Shown piece after piece: positions 9,239 to 18,258 of a DNA stretch of 64,000 nt. The notes beneath the pieces are model-generated. The model saw nothing but the letters and a program-made list of their open reading frames with translations, did no database searches and was not told the DNA's origin. The position numbers and the translations under genes are program-made. Positions within the stretch are counted from its first letter, which is position 1, and the number at the start of each line of letters is the position of its first letter. Source of the DNA: a virus; IMG/VR virus record IMGVR_UViG_3300018424_003353, positions 30,282 through 94,281 of that record; one strand, given 5' to 3'.

Positions 9239-10206
9239 TTGTAAAACTACAAAATAATCAAGCACAAGATACACTTCGCATAGAATACATGCTGGGCAAT
9301 CTCTGCAATCATAAATGCTACTACTGTTTTCCGGGCAGTAACGAAGGCGATCAACCTTGGCCTGATATTGACATAGTCAAACAGAATCTAGGACACCTAT
9401 TAGAACATTATCGCAACAATGGCAAACCCAAAAGCGAAATATTCTTTGTTGGCGGTGAACCTACACTGTGGAAAGGCTTGCCTGAACTGTGTACATACTT
9501 GAAAGAAAAGTTTGATACACGAATCGAAATAAGTTCAAACGGTAGTAAAAGCATAAGTTGGTGGAAACGTGAAGCACATAACTTTGATATAGTTGGCATA
9601 AGTGTACACAATGAATTTGCAAAATTAGATCATATTAGTGAAGTGTGTGATATTTTATATGAGAACAATGTTATGGTAAACGCAGATGTTCTTATGGATC
9701 CTTTAGAGTTCGACAAGTGCAAAGAAAACATTGAATATCTAAAAGATAATTCTAAATATGAATGGACTATAATTGCTAAACTTGTACATTTTTCTGGTGA
9801 ACATAGATATACAGATCTACAACTTGACTATTTTCAAGATCCAATAAAGCGTTATCCTAACAAAGAATGGTACGAAAAGAATGTTAGAAAACCGGAGACA
9901 CTTATTGCAGTATACAAGCAAGGATTTAGACCGTTCATAGTAAAAGATGATAATTGGGTAATAAGAAATAAACTAAATCATTTTAAAGATTGGACCTGTA
10001 ACATTGGTGTTGATTTTATAAAAATTTTTAGTAGCGGACAAATCAGTGGTAACTGTCAGCAAATATTATACGGTGACAAAATTCACCATAACTTATACAG
10101 TAAAGATTTTATACAAAAATACAATCCTAAGATAGTGCCTGTAAAATGTACACAGGATATTTGTGGTTGTAGTGAAGAAGCATCATGTACAAAAAGAATT
10201 TTTTAG
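9235..10206 (+). CDS. Radical SAM protein
   Basis: About 323 residues from ATG 9235, which overlaps the preceding stop as ATGA. The motif CNHKCYYC gives C24, C28 and C31, followed by VGGEP. The C-terminal half has W-TCNIGVDF, NCQQ and CTQDICGCSEEASC, a dense Cys patch suggesting one or two extra Fe-S clusters. It resembles the gene at 4044 in its short N-terminus and WTCN-G motif. It overlaps the next radical-SAM gene by 22 bp. Substrate unknown. Confidence 0.85.
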   Translation: MIVKLQNNQAQDTLRIEYMLGNLCNHKCYYCFPGSNEGDQPWPDIDIVKQNLGHLLEHYRNNGKPKSEIFFVGGEPTLWKGLPELCTYLKEKFDTRIEISSNGSKSISWWKREAHNFDIVGISVHNEFAKLDHISEVCDILYENNVMVNADVLMDPLEFDKCKENIEYLKDNSKYEWTIIAKLVHFSGEHRYTDLQLDYFQDPIKRYPNKEWYEKNVRKPETLIAVYKQGFRPFIVKDDNWVIRNKLNHFKDWTCNIGVDFIKIFSSGQISGNCQQILYGDKIHHNLYSKDFIQKYNPKIVPVKCTQDICGCSEEASCTKRIF

Positions 10207-11237
10207 ACACACTAGAACCTAATTACTTTCACATAGAATGGGAAAGCACTCTAAAGTGTAATCTTGACTGTAGTTATTGTGGCGATGGGCATAACAATAA
10301 AATACCTCACCCATCTCTTGAAGACAGTTTGCACACTCTTGATTTTATTGTAGACTATGTTAGTGTACAATTTAAAACTCGTCCTAAAGCATTACAACAA
10401 GCAAGTTTAAATATTTTAGGTGGTGAAAGTTTATTTCATCCTAATATATTAGAAATACTTGATTACGTAGATCAAAAAAAGAAACAAGTTGACTGGCAAT
10501 TTTATATTGGAACTATTACAAATGCAGTAGTTGGAAAACGTTTGTGGAAAAGTATAGTTGAAATGTTAGACTATTTTACAGTTAGTTTTCATGCAGAAGC
10601 ATTACCAAAACAACGCAAACAAGTAAAAGACAATTTATTATATCTTAAAAAACAAAATAAGAACTTTCATGTTAGCATAATGATGCATCCTAAACAATGG
10701 GACGTTTGTATTAACATGATAGAGTTTTGTAAAAATCATGACATGCGATACGAAACTCGTCAAATCGATCACGATTGGTTTGATTGGCGATTTAATTATA
10801 CACCAGAACAAGCAGAATTTATAACAGGAAAACGTCCTGCTAGTTTATTGCAAACTGCAACAGCAATAGTAACACAAGGTGTAAATCTAAGTGCAGAAGG
10901 TAGAGCCTGCTGCGGTGGACAAACGCTATGTACAAATTCAGGTTGTACTAAATTTGTAGATAATAGATTCAAAGGTTGGAATTGCAGTGTAGATAAATTC
11001 TTTTTGTACATTAGACAAACTACTGGAGAGATATTTACTAATAAAGACTGTAGAATGAACTTTGATGGAAAAGTTGGTCCTATAGGAAATCTTAAAAATA
11101 CACAAGCATTATTAGACAGAGTAGAACAAGGCACTGACACTATTGTTTGTAAAAAGTCTAGATGTTGGTGCGGCATTTGTGCTCCTAAAGCACTAGACAA
11201 AAAAGACTATGAGAGTATAATGACAAGATATGTTTAA
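10185..11237 (+). CDS. Radical SAM protein
   Basis: 350 residues. The motif CNLDCSYC is at C25, C29 and C32, and LGGESLF replaces the usual GGEP. Towards the C-terminus are a CCGGQ-LC segment, WNCSVDKFFLYI and CWCGICAPKA, the same order as in the minus-strand gene at 12436-13497 (CCGGRCLQ, WFCSVNKYFLHI, CGCGMCVPKA), so the two are paralogues in opposite orientation. Further Cys residues suggest an auxiliary cluster. It overlaps the next gene by 8 bp. Confidence 0.85.
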   Translation: MYKKNFLDTLEPNYFHIEWESTLKCNLDCSYCGDGHNNKIPHPSLEDSLHTLDFIVDYVSVQFKTRPKALQQASLNILGGESLFHPNILEILDYVDQKKKQVDWQFYIGTITNAVVGKRLWKSIVEMLDYFTVSFHAEALPKQRKQVKDNLLYLKKQNKNFHVSIMMHPKQWDVCINMIEFCKNHDMRYETRQIDHDWFDWRFNYTPEQAEFITGKRPASLLQTATAIVTQGVNLSAEGRACCGGQTLCTNSGCTKFVDNRFKGWNCSVDKFFLYIRQTTGEIFTNKDCRMNFDGKVGPIGNLKNTQALLDRVEQGTDTIVCKKSRCWCGICAPKALDKKDYESIMTRYV

Positions 11238-12474
11238 TTGGTATGTAAAAAATAAACTAGGCGAAAGTCTATGTTTAGCAAAGTGGACTAACAGCACAAT
11301 GCATTTGGGCATAGGAAAGAATCACAGTTGTCATCATCCTAATCCACATGTTGTTCCTGTTGAAGAAGTGCAAGCAGATCCTAGTGCATTGCACAATAGC
11401 TCATACAAACGTAGTGTCAGAAATCAAATGCTCAACGGAGAACGTCCTAGTGAGTGTGATTACTGTTGGCGTATAGAAGAAACAGAAAAATATAGTGATC
11501 GTGTTCTTATGAGCAAGAAGCGTGACAGTTGGCCACATCGCAAAGATATCATTGCCACTGACAGATACGATCCTACTATGCTAGAAGTTAGTTTCTCAAA
11601 CGTGTGCAACTTTAAATGTGCATACTGTGGACCACAGTTTAGCAGTTTGTGGACTAGCGAAATATCTAACCTTGGTGCGTATCCTACTTCCGACAGTTAC
11701 AACCAAATACACGAAAAACAAATACTAGACAGAGAACACAATCCTTACATTGAAGCGTTCTGGGAATATTTGCCTACTATGTATGACAAATTACATACAC
11801 TTCGTATTACTGGTGGTGAACCTATGCTTAGTAGACACACTGAAAAACTGTTAGAATATATTACGCAACATCCTAACAAAAAACTTACAGTTGTAATCAA
11901 CAGCAACCTAGGTGCTCCAAAACACATCATTGCTAACTTTATTGAACTGCTTGAAAAAGTGCAGAAAAATGTAAAGCGTATAGAAATAGCAACCAGTGGA
12001 GAAAGTTATGGCGGACAAGCAGAATATGTTCGTGACGGATTAAACTATCGAGAATGGTTATTGAACTGTTATTATGTACTAGCAGCATTGCCTAAACTAA
12101 GACTTAACTTGATGTGTGCATACAACGTTTTAAGTATAACAAGTTTTGCTAGATTTCTAGATGATGTAGTTGCCCTTAAAAAAGAATATAAACGTGTTAC
12201 GCTCAGTGTTAGTTATGTAAGGCATCCTAGTTTCCTACATGTATCACTAGCACCTAAAGTATGGAGACCTATACTAGAAGCAAGTTGCGAAAAAATTAAA
12301 AAGCATTTTAATAGCGAAACAGTCAAACGTTTTAAGTTTGTACTAGCAGAGTTTGATAAGCAACCTACAGAAACACAGTTGCAAGATTTCAAACTGTTTA
12401 TTTCAGAGTATGATAAACGTAGAGAGAAAAAGTTTTTAGATGTTTTTGGCGAGTATGGCTGTATAGTCGGATAG
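11230..12474 (+). CDS. Radical SAM protein with N-terminal twitch-type Cys domain
   Basis: 414 residues. The SAM cluster motif CNFKCAYC is at C126, C130 and C133, with TGGEPML downstream. Ahead of it are SLCLAKWT, HSCHHPNPH and CDYCWR, the same N-terminal domain as in the gene at 250, of which it is a paralogue. The two bracket the plus-strand part of the cassette. Its stop lies 39 bp inside the convergent gene ending at 12436, an unusually deep tail-to-tail overlap. Substrate unknown. Confidence 0.85.
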   Translation: MFNWYVKNKLGESLCLAKWTNSTMHLGIGKNHSCHHPNPHVVPVEEVQADPSALHNSSYKRSVRNQMLNGERPSECDYCWRIEETEKYSDRVLMSKKRDSWPHRKDIIATDRYDPTMLEVSFSNVCNFKCAYCGPQFSSLWTSEISNLGAYPTSDSYNQIHEKQILDREHNPYIEAFWEYLPTMYDKLHTLRITGGEPMLSRHTEKLLEYITQHPNKKLTVVINSNLGAPKHIIANFIELLEKVQKNVKRIEIATSGESYGGQAEYVRDGLNYREWLLNCYYVLAALPKLRLNLMCAYNVLSITSFARFLDDVVALKKEYKRVTLSVSYVRHPSFLHVSLAPKVWRPILEASCEKIKKHFNSETVKRFKFVLAEFDKQPTETQLQDFKLFISEYDKRREKKFLDVFGEYGCIVG

Positions 12475-13497
12475 TTCTTTAGCCTTAGGCACACACATTC
12501 CACAACCACATCTTTCATTAGGGCAAACAATAGTTCGTTCTTTGTTTGCGTTTGCATAAGCAAGTATACTATCAGTGTCTTTAAGGGTGCCTACAGGGCC
12601 TCTTAGACCGTCGTGTAGTGCTTGACAGGTCTGATGGTGATACACATTGCCCGTGTGTTGATCAATGTGTAAGAAGTACTTATTGACGCTGCAAAACCAT
12701 CCTTTAAAATGTGTATCGACTAGCTCAACTGCTTGCCACTCACCGTTTACTTTGCCCTGTAAACAGCGACCGCCACAGCATTTACGTCCTAATTCTGTTC
12801 CTGCTTTAATTCCTTCGCTAGGTTTTGAAGAATTGGTATAATTGTAAAACCATTCCTGTTGTTCGTCTGTATAATCGTGTGTTGTTCTACGCAAATTACC
12901 ATCTGTATCAACAAACCAACCTTTGCGTTCAACATTGCCGTCACCAATAGGACGAGGATTGTGTTTGATACCTAATATTTTTAACTTTTCACACATTTTA
13001 ACACCATCAGTCCAGTTGTCTGTGTGCAGCATTACATTAACTTGTAACCAAATACCAGCTCTGTGCAATAGTTTAATGTTATCGATTGTTTGTTTTCTTA
13101 GTCTAGCGTGACCTTCAGTATGGTAACTTACAGTTACACCGTCAAATAACTTAGCAATACGATCTGTATTACTTGGATGCCAAGCACCATTAGTAGTTAA
13201 ACTAAGTCTAAAACGTGTTTCTGTATTTTTAATATGTTCTGCTAGTTGCCAAAACGCAGGATTAATTGTAGGCTCACCGCCTGTAAAGTTTATGTTAACT
13301 AAATCTGAATATATGCTGGTATACTCTTTTATAAATTCAAAAGTTTTTAACAATTCTTCGTAACTATGCGGAGGACTTACATTGTCGTGGCGACTTGCTT
13401 CGCAGTATGAACAGTCAAAGTTACATCTACGTCCAGTATCCCAAGTAACCATTAAGCGTTCTGGTCCTGTTAAGTTTATAGCACTAGTTTGTATCAT
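12436..13497 (-). CDS. Radical SAM protein
   Basis: About 353 residues. ATG 13497 is preferred over an in-frame TTG two codons upstream because AAAGG lies 6 bp before it. The motif CNFDCSYC is at C25, C29 and C32, and TGGEP follows. The C-terminal CCGGRC, WFCSVNKYF and CGCGMC segments match the gene at 10185, marking an inverted paralogue pair. It is the last gene of a four-gene minus-strand operon (16453 down to 12436) in which each gene overlaps the next. Confidence 0.85.
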   Translation of the reverse strand: MIQTSAINLTGPERLMVTWDTGRRCNFDCSYCEASRHDNVSPPHSYEELLKTFEFIKEYTSIYSDLVNINFTGGEPTINPAFWQLAEHIKNTETRFRLSLTTNGAWHPSNTDRIAKLFDGVTVSYHTEGHARLRKQTIDNIKLLHRAGIWLQVNVMLHTDNWTDGVKMCEKLKILGIKHNPRPIGDGNVERKGWFVDTDGNLRRTTHDYTDEQQEWFYNYTNSSKPSEGIKAGTELGRKCCGGRCLQGKVNGEWQAVELVDTHFKGWFCSVNKYFLHIDQHTGNVYHHQTCQALHDGLRGPVGTLKDTDSILAYANANKERTIVCPNERCGCGMCVPKAKELSDYTAILAKNI

Positions 13498-14392
13498 TTG
13501 CAACCTTTGTTAACGGAATGTCAGCAGCACAAGTACACCATTTGCGTGTACAAATAACTGCTTCTTCAGGCGGTTCAAATGATCCATCGTATATATTTCC
13601 CAAACTTCCGCCTACTCTGCAAGTAGCTCGATGCACATCACCATCCCAATTAATCATTAAACTCTCTAATCCTGCATTACAAGTCCAACCTTCAAACTGA
13701 TTACGTTGTTCTTTAATAATATCATTAGCGTGTGCAAGTTCTTCATCGTCAATAACGCAGTTTTCTTTGGCAGTAGACTTTTGATCTAGTATCCAACGCA
13801 GATCTTTTTCTTTATATTTCATGTCATCAAACCAATCGTGCTTTTCTGTCCAACGTATGCGTCTAACAACATAAGGAATATTGTGGCCGTCAAACATCAT
13901 TGCACACTGTTTTACTCTGTCCATGTGTTCGTGATGTGCCATTAGATTAACTTGATAAGGAATATTCTTTTCAATTTCGTTTAGTTGTGACCAATGAAGT
14001 ATATTGTCAGCACATCGACGCCAATTTTTATCATCTTCTACATGCAAACTAAACACATAATGACTTACAGGAAGTCTATTATATAGTTCTGGCGGCAGTG
14101 TTGCATTGGTTGTTATGTTAACCCAGTCTAATCGTTGGCTAGCGTGTTCAACAATTTCTTCTATATCAGGATGCACACAAGGCTCACCACCTGTTAAACT
14201 TAGTCTAATAGGTTTACCTATTTCATAGAGTGCGTCTATTACATCTAGCATAACTTTAACATTGGTATGTGGACTAAAGTTGTCGTGTATTTCAGCAGGA
14301 CAATAGGTACAATCTAAATTACAGCGTTTACCAATGTTCCATTCAACATGAATACTGTCTTGATGATCCCATCTGCTAGTTATTGAATACAT
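13484..14392 (-). CDS. Radical SAM protein
   Basis: 302 residues. The motif CNLDCTYC is at C24, C28 and C31, and TGGEPCVHP follows. The C-terminus has WTCNAGLESL, TCRVGG and CTRKWCTC, similar to the genes at 4044 and 9235 and consistent with an auxiliary-cluster domain. It overlaps the downstream radical-SAM gene by 14 bp and the upstream unknown gene by 13 bp. The N-terminus (HVEWNIGKRCNLDC) is very like that of its immediate neighbour, so the pair looks like a tandem duplication with later divergence. Confidence 0.85.
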   Translation of the reverse strand: MYSITSRWDHQDSIHVEWNIGKRCNLDCTYCPAEIHDNFSPHTNVKVMLDVIDALYEIGKPIRLSLTGGEPCVHPDIEEIVEHASQRLDWVNITTNATLPPELYNRLPVSHYVFSLHVEDDKNWRRCADNILHWSQLNEIEKNIPYQVNLMAHHEHMDRVKQCAMMFDGHNIPYVVRRIRWTEKHDWFDDMKYKEKDLRWILDQKSTAKENCVIDDEELAHANDIIKEQRNQFEGWTCNAGLESLMINWDGDVHRATCRVGGSLGNIYDGSFEPPEEAVICTRKWCTCAADIPLTKVANDTN

Positions 14393-15192
14393 TCTACGCC
14401 CTTAACTTTATTAAATGATTTTAAGTATTCTATATCTATACCATTTACAGCTAAGTCTGCAACAGGAATCATACCTAAATTTATATTCTTAAATGTAAAA
14501 GATTGTAATTTAAGCCAAAGTTTTATATATGCTTTTCTTATAGCATACAACCAATAAGGAATAGTAGGACCAAACTTAACCATAAAATCTGCACTATAAT
14601 ATTCTTGTGGTCTAACACCTTGTGCTATGCTGTCTTTGTCTTTAAAAACATCTAATACAGTTTTACCTACTTGACAGTAGTTAATATAAACAGTACCATG
14701 TGTCCATCTAAATGTAAAGTGCTTCATATCTTCTTCTGTTAGATTTATTATAGGTCTGTCTTTGAATGTAACAACTACAGTAGGATGATTTTTTGTTCTA
14801 AGTTCTGCTTCTAGTTTGTGTATTAGTACATTAAATCGCTCAACTGCTTCTTGTGCTTCACTAGGTGCAGTATTAAACCACTCTGTTCCTTTATCTACTT
14901 CGCCGCGTAGGTCTTCAAAGAACTTGTGTAAGTAGTTTAAATCTCCTTGCATATCAGTGCTTGCACTACTAATATATCGATCAATACAAACTCCATGTTG
15001 ATTTATTTTAGTAATACACTCATTAAGTTCTGGAATAAGATTTTGTGTACCCCAATTAGTAAATCTATCTGTTTCGTAAAGCTCGTAATTTTTCAACAGT
15101 TCCTCAAACCATTTTTTAGCAATGCTAGTATTTCTTACAGTGAAAGGTATACTAACATTTTCCTTGTCATTTGTCAATACCAAATTAAACAT
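14380..15192 (-). CDS. Unknown protein inside the radical SAM operon
   Basis: About 270 residues from ATG 15192, which overlaps the upstream stop by 8 bp; the frame is open 42 bp further upstream. I do not recognise it. It is soluble, rich in Trp, Tyr and charged residues, with no Cys cluster and no nucleotide-binding loop. The middle (residues roughly 60-145) is helical and the C-terminal half looks mixed alpha/beta. It is enclosed by radical-SAM genes on both sides in one overlapping operon, so a substrate-binding or scaffold role is possible but unproven. Confidence 0.65.
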   Translation of the reverse strand: MFNLVLTNDKENVSIPFTVRNTSIAKKWFEELLKNYELYETDRFTNWGTQNLIPELNECITKINQHGVCIDRYISSASTDMQGDLNYLHKFFEDLRGEVDKGTEWFNTAPSEAQEAVERFNVLIHKLEAELRTKNHPTVVVTFKDRPIINLTEEDMKHFTFRWTHGTVYINYCQVGKTVLDVFKDKDSIAQGVRPQEYYSADFMVKFGPTIPYWLYAIRKAYIKLWLKLQSFTFKNINLGMIPVADLAVNGIDIEYLKSFNKVKGVECIQ

Positions 15193-16453
15193 ATGGAGCA
15201 AACTCCGGATTAGTAGCAAGAAAATCCTGTCCACGAGTTGCGTCTAAACGTTTATTAAATTCAATACAGTCAGCCCAGTGTGTGTCGTGCATATCTTTTG
15301 CTTCTAAGAAGTTTATGTTGTCTTGTATTTGTTGTAGAGTAACTTGTTTTACAATATCGTGTTCTTTTACAAGTTTGTATTCAAGCACCTTATGCTTCAT
15401 TTGCTCAAGGCGATTAACTATACCTGTCTTTAATAACTTTGGTAGTACTTGTGCAGAAAGTGCCATTGGATAGTTTACACGATGCGAGTAAAATATAATG
15501 CCCATTTCTTCTAAAAAGTATTCTATTACTTTGTCAATCTGCATAATGTTATTTGCTTGTACAGTAAACGCACCAACTACACGACTTACATTAGGAAATG
15601 ATTTAAAAACTTTTACGTTTTCTTCTATTTCGCTAAACTTGCCATTGCCTCTAATATATTCGTAGACATCGTGTATGCCGTCTATGCTTACATTTACAGC
15701 AATGCTTTTAAACTTAGGCCAATAGTCGTGTATAGTACGTCCGCCTTTAATGCCTAGTGTAGTTCCGTTTGTAGCATACTTTAATTCTATTTGATGACCA
15801 TACTCTGCAAGTTTGTCTAGTATCTTGTAATGATATGGATCCATTAGAGGTTCGCCACCGGCAAACTCTACTCTACGGAAGTACGGTAATAGTTTTTCAA
15901 AACTTGTCCACCAATTGTCACTATTGTCAAACAGACCAATATATTGACCTGGAACATCAACTAATTTTTGAACAGTAGGTACAAGATAGTTTTCTTCCTT
16001 TTCATAAAATTCTGTAACTTGATCCCAATCTTTCCAACTTGTGCTGTCCAAAGGATTGCACATACGACACTTCAAATTACATAAATTATTGAGTTTGATT
16101 TCCATTGTAGGAAGCTCAAATGGCATGCTATAATCTTCGTTTAAAGCGTCTAGTGCATCAGGGTATAAGTTGACCCTTGCTTCTGGTATAACACCCGCTG
16201 TATGACGCTGTCGTAAGCTCTGTACACCCTGATCTTCAAGGTCAAAGCACGGTTTGCATACATCTGGACGCTCGTTATTGAGAACTTGTTTTCGAACAAG
16301 TTTCATTGCATCCGAATTCCATGCTTCTTCTAAACTTTGATTTTGGATCCATGCAATTGGCTGACTGCGACAGCACACTTTAATTGCACCATCTTCTCTA
16401 GTTGCCAATCCAGTAAATGGATGCATACAAAATGTACAACTATTTGATTTCAT
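15185..16453 (-). CDS. Radical SAM protein with N-terminal twitch-type Cys domain
   Basis: 422 residues. The N-terminal Cys domain has CTFCMHPF, KVCC and CKPCF, and the SAM cluster motif CNLKCRMC is at C125, C129 and C132, followed by AGGEPLM. The order matches the gene at 7826 (FCxxPWxH, LCC, CxxCF, CNIKCVMC), so the two are paralogues. It is the first gene of the minus-strand operon ending at 12436 and is divergent from the oxygenase gene at 16508, with a 54-bp shared gap. Substrate unknown. Confidence 0.85.
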   Translation of the reverse strand: MKSNSCTFCMHPFTGLATREDGAIKVCCRSQPIAWIQNQSLEEAWNSDAMKLVRKQVLNNERPDVCKPCFDLEDQGVQSLRQRHTAGVIPEARVNLYPDALDALNEDYSMPFELPTMEIKLNNLCNLKCRMCNPLDSTSWKDWDQVTEFYEKEENYLVPTVQKLVDVPGQYIGLFDNSDNWWTSFEKLLPYFRRVEFAGGEPLMDPYHYKILDKLAEYGHQIELKYATNGTTLGIKGGRTIHDYWPKFKSIAVNVSIDGIHDVYEYIRGNGKFSEIEENVKVFKSFPNVSRVVGAFTVQANNIMQIDKVIEYFLEEMGIIFYSHRVNYPMALSAQVLPKLLKTGIVNRLEQMKHKVLEYKLVKEHDIVKQVTLQQIQDNINFLEAKDMHDTHWADCIEFNKRLDATRGQDFLATNPEFAPYV

Positions 16454-16494
16454 ATCAATATTTACCGTAATTAAACTAGCAGTTTATTAGAAGC

Positions 16495-16502
16495 GATAAG
16501 TA
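16495..16502 (+). promoter_or_regulatory. Late-promoter-like octamer directly before a start codon
   Basis: The octamer GATAAGTA ends 5 bp before the ATG at 16508. A T4 late promoter octamer is centred about 10 bp upstream of the start site, so transcription would begin at or next to the ATG. No Shine-Dalgarno is visible, which would fit a leaderless mRNA. Confidence 0.4.
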
Positions 16503-16507
16503 CTACT

Positions 16508-17173
16508 ATGTTAACAAAAACAGGTATATTAGTAGATACAGATAAAATTATTGACTGTTTGCCAACAATGGACGTAGGCAAGCACGAGTTATCAACGCCA
16601 ACTGGAGACTTCTTTTACGATCCTTGGCAACTAAAACCAGAATATGTTGGAACAGAACTAGAAGTATTGTTTAACAGATTAGAACGTCCGGGGCAAGTTA
16701 GAGTAAATGTACTAAAAGAAGGACATTGTTATCAACAGCATTCTGATATAGATGATAGATATCATTTGTCATTAGATGGTGTAGAGTGTTACCTAATAGA
16801 TCTTAGCAACGGACAAATGTTTCCAACAACCAAAGACCATCACGTATATGAAATGGATGCTGGCCGTTTACACAGTGCAGCAAACTTTGGTTATTATCCA
16901 AGATGCCAACTTGTAATACGCAAATTATTACAGCGTAATAAATTATCCAATCCTGTTAGTGTTGCATTAAAAGCAACACCTGTACCTAGATTGCGTTACA
17001 ACTTTGATCAAACATTTAGTGTATGGCTCAACAAGTCAAACAAATTAGGAACTATCAGCAACTTTAATAAACGCAGTGAAACACATATAAGTTTTGATAT
17101 AGAGTCTGCTAATCTTAATGAAGTAGAACAACTTGTTGATCAAAGTGGATTACCTATTGAGATTATTTTATGA
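16508..17173 (+). CDS. 2OG-Fe(II) oxygenase-like protein
   Basis: 221 residues. The central part follows the double-stranded beta-helix of 2-oxoglutarate/Fe(II) oxygenases: an HxD pair (QQHSDIDDRYH), a strand with a glycine turn, then MDAGRLHSAANFG...R-QLVIRK, giving the distal His and the Arg expected to bind 2-oxoglutarate. The pattern is close to aspartyl/asparaginyl hydroxylase-like enzymes. The last 70 residues are of unknown role. It is coupled to the next gene by 4 bp. The substrate is unknown. Confidence 0.6.
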   Translation: MLTKTGILVDTDKIIDCLPTMDVGKHELSTPTGDFFYDPWQLKPEYVGTELEVLFNRLERPGQVRVNVLKEGHCYQQHSDIDDRYHLSLDGVECYLIDLSNGQMFPTTKDHHVYEMDAGRLHSAANFGYYPRCQLVIRKLLQRNKLSNPVSVALKATPVPRLRYNFDQTFSVWLNKSNKLGTISNFNKRSETHISFDIESANLNEVEQLVDQSGLPIEIIL

Positions 17174-17712
17174 AAACTTTAGAAAAATATCATAACGGAG
17201 TGCTTGGTCCTGTAAGTGCTTTGTATGAAGCACGATACAATGACTATTGTATGTTTATACAGTTTAAAGATAAATTTTGGTTTGACAGAGAAATGCAATA
17301 TTACAATGAACTCAAAGGCAAACCTTACTGTTATAAAATGTTAGAAGTTGACAAGTCGCAGTTACTAATATCTTATGGTTATCAAAAAAATCTAAATCAT
17401 TTGATTTATGAAAATGCTTCAATAGAATTTGACTACAAACAAGAAGTTAGAAAAATATTAGACGATTTAGAACAACAAGGTATAAAAAAGATTAATGTAT
17501 ATCCACACACATTTTTTGTAGAAGACGGCCAATTAAAAATATCAGACTTATACGGATGCACTACAAAGTTTACACTAATACCGCAAGAAATGTTAGGTAA
17601 CATAATAAATGATGAACAAAGATTTAAATTTATAGACGGATATCTTGATTGTGAAGCATCGTATGATTATACAATTAAAAACAGTACAAACTATTGGCCG
17701 GAGGAGATTTAA
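17170..17712 (+). CDS. Kinase-like fold protein, probably atypical
   Basis: 180 residues. The layout resembles the small aminoglycoside/LPS-kinase-like fold: an N-terminal strand region with FWFDREMQYYNEL, helices, then YPHTFFVEDGQLKISDLYG, which takes the place of the catalytic loop and the DFG-like metal site. The HxxN/D catalytic residues are only partly present, so it may be inactive or a binding protein. It matches the gene at 20168, which has HPSSYFVVDGKLKSINYFF at the same position. It is flanked by two oxygenase-like genes with overlapping ends. Confidence 0.45.
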   Translation: MKTLEKYHNGVLGPVSALYEARYNDYCMFIQFKDKFWFDREMQYYNELKGKPYCYKMLEVDKSQLLISYGYQKNLNHLIYENASIEFDYKQEVRKILDDLEQQGIKKINVYPHTFFVEDGQLKISDLYGCTTKFTLIPQEMLGNIINDEQRFKFIDGYLDCEASYDYTIKNSTNYWPEEI

Positions 17713-18257
17713 TGGCAGAGTTTATTGGAATATGTGACACAATAGACTGGCAAGGATTGCTAGAAAAATTAATGCAAGAAGAAGCAGGCTATGTAGGACC
17801 TAGACACGATGTAGGCATGGATGTGCCTGGCATTGAAGAAGTGGGCGGTCCTTTACGTGCAGCAGGATACAAAATGGACCACGAAGGTGGCAATATGCGT
17901 TGGGATATGCTGTTACCAGGCGAACAGTTTGACCAATCTATTGCAGATAAGTTCTGTGAGTTTGTAGGCATGGACAGTTATATTAATTGTTGGATTAGTC
18001 GTGTAAAGCCAGGCGATGTTGCACCTTGGCATTGGGACGTTACAGATGATGAAAAAACACTTGAAGCAGGTAAACCCCTGCAACGTTATCATTGTCATGT
18101 GAGCGGACCTGAAGATGGTCATACACTTATTGTAGGCGATACTTGTTTGTACAAACAACCACAAGGTGCAGTATGGAAGTGGCCTGATCGTAAAAGTTGG
18201 CATGCTGGTGCAAATGCAGGACTAGTGCCTAAGTATCTGTTTAACATTTGGGGATAA
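17712..18257 (+). CDS. 2OG-Fe(II) oxygenase-like protein
   Basis: About 181 residues. ATG 17712 forms TAATG with the preceding stop and has GGAGGAG 7 bp upstream, the strongest ribosome site in this cassette. Motifs are PWHWDVTD (the HxD metal pair), a QRYHCHVSGPEDGHTLIVG strand pair, and SWHAGANAG...KYLFNIWG with the distal His. This is the aspartyl-hydroxylase-like arrangement. A basic 2OG-binding residue is less obvious than in the gene at 16508. The substrate is unknown; peptide or protein side chains are usual for this family. Confidence 0.6.
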   Translation: MAEFIGICDTIDWQGLLEKLMQEEAGYVGPRHDVGMDVPGIEEVGGPLRAAGYKMDHEGGNMRWDMLLPGEQFDQSIADKFCEFVGMDSYINCWISRVKPGDVAPWHWDVTDDEKTLEAGKPLQRYHCHVSGPEDGHTLIVGDTCLYKQPQGAVWKWPDRKSWHAGANAGLVPKYLFNIWG

Positions 18258-18258
18258 T

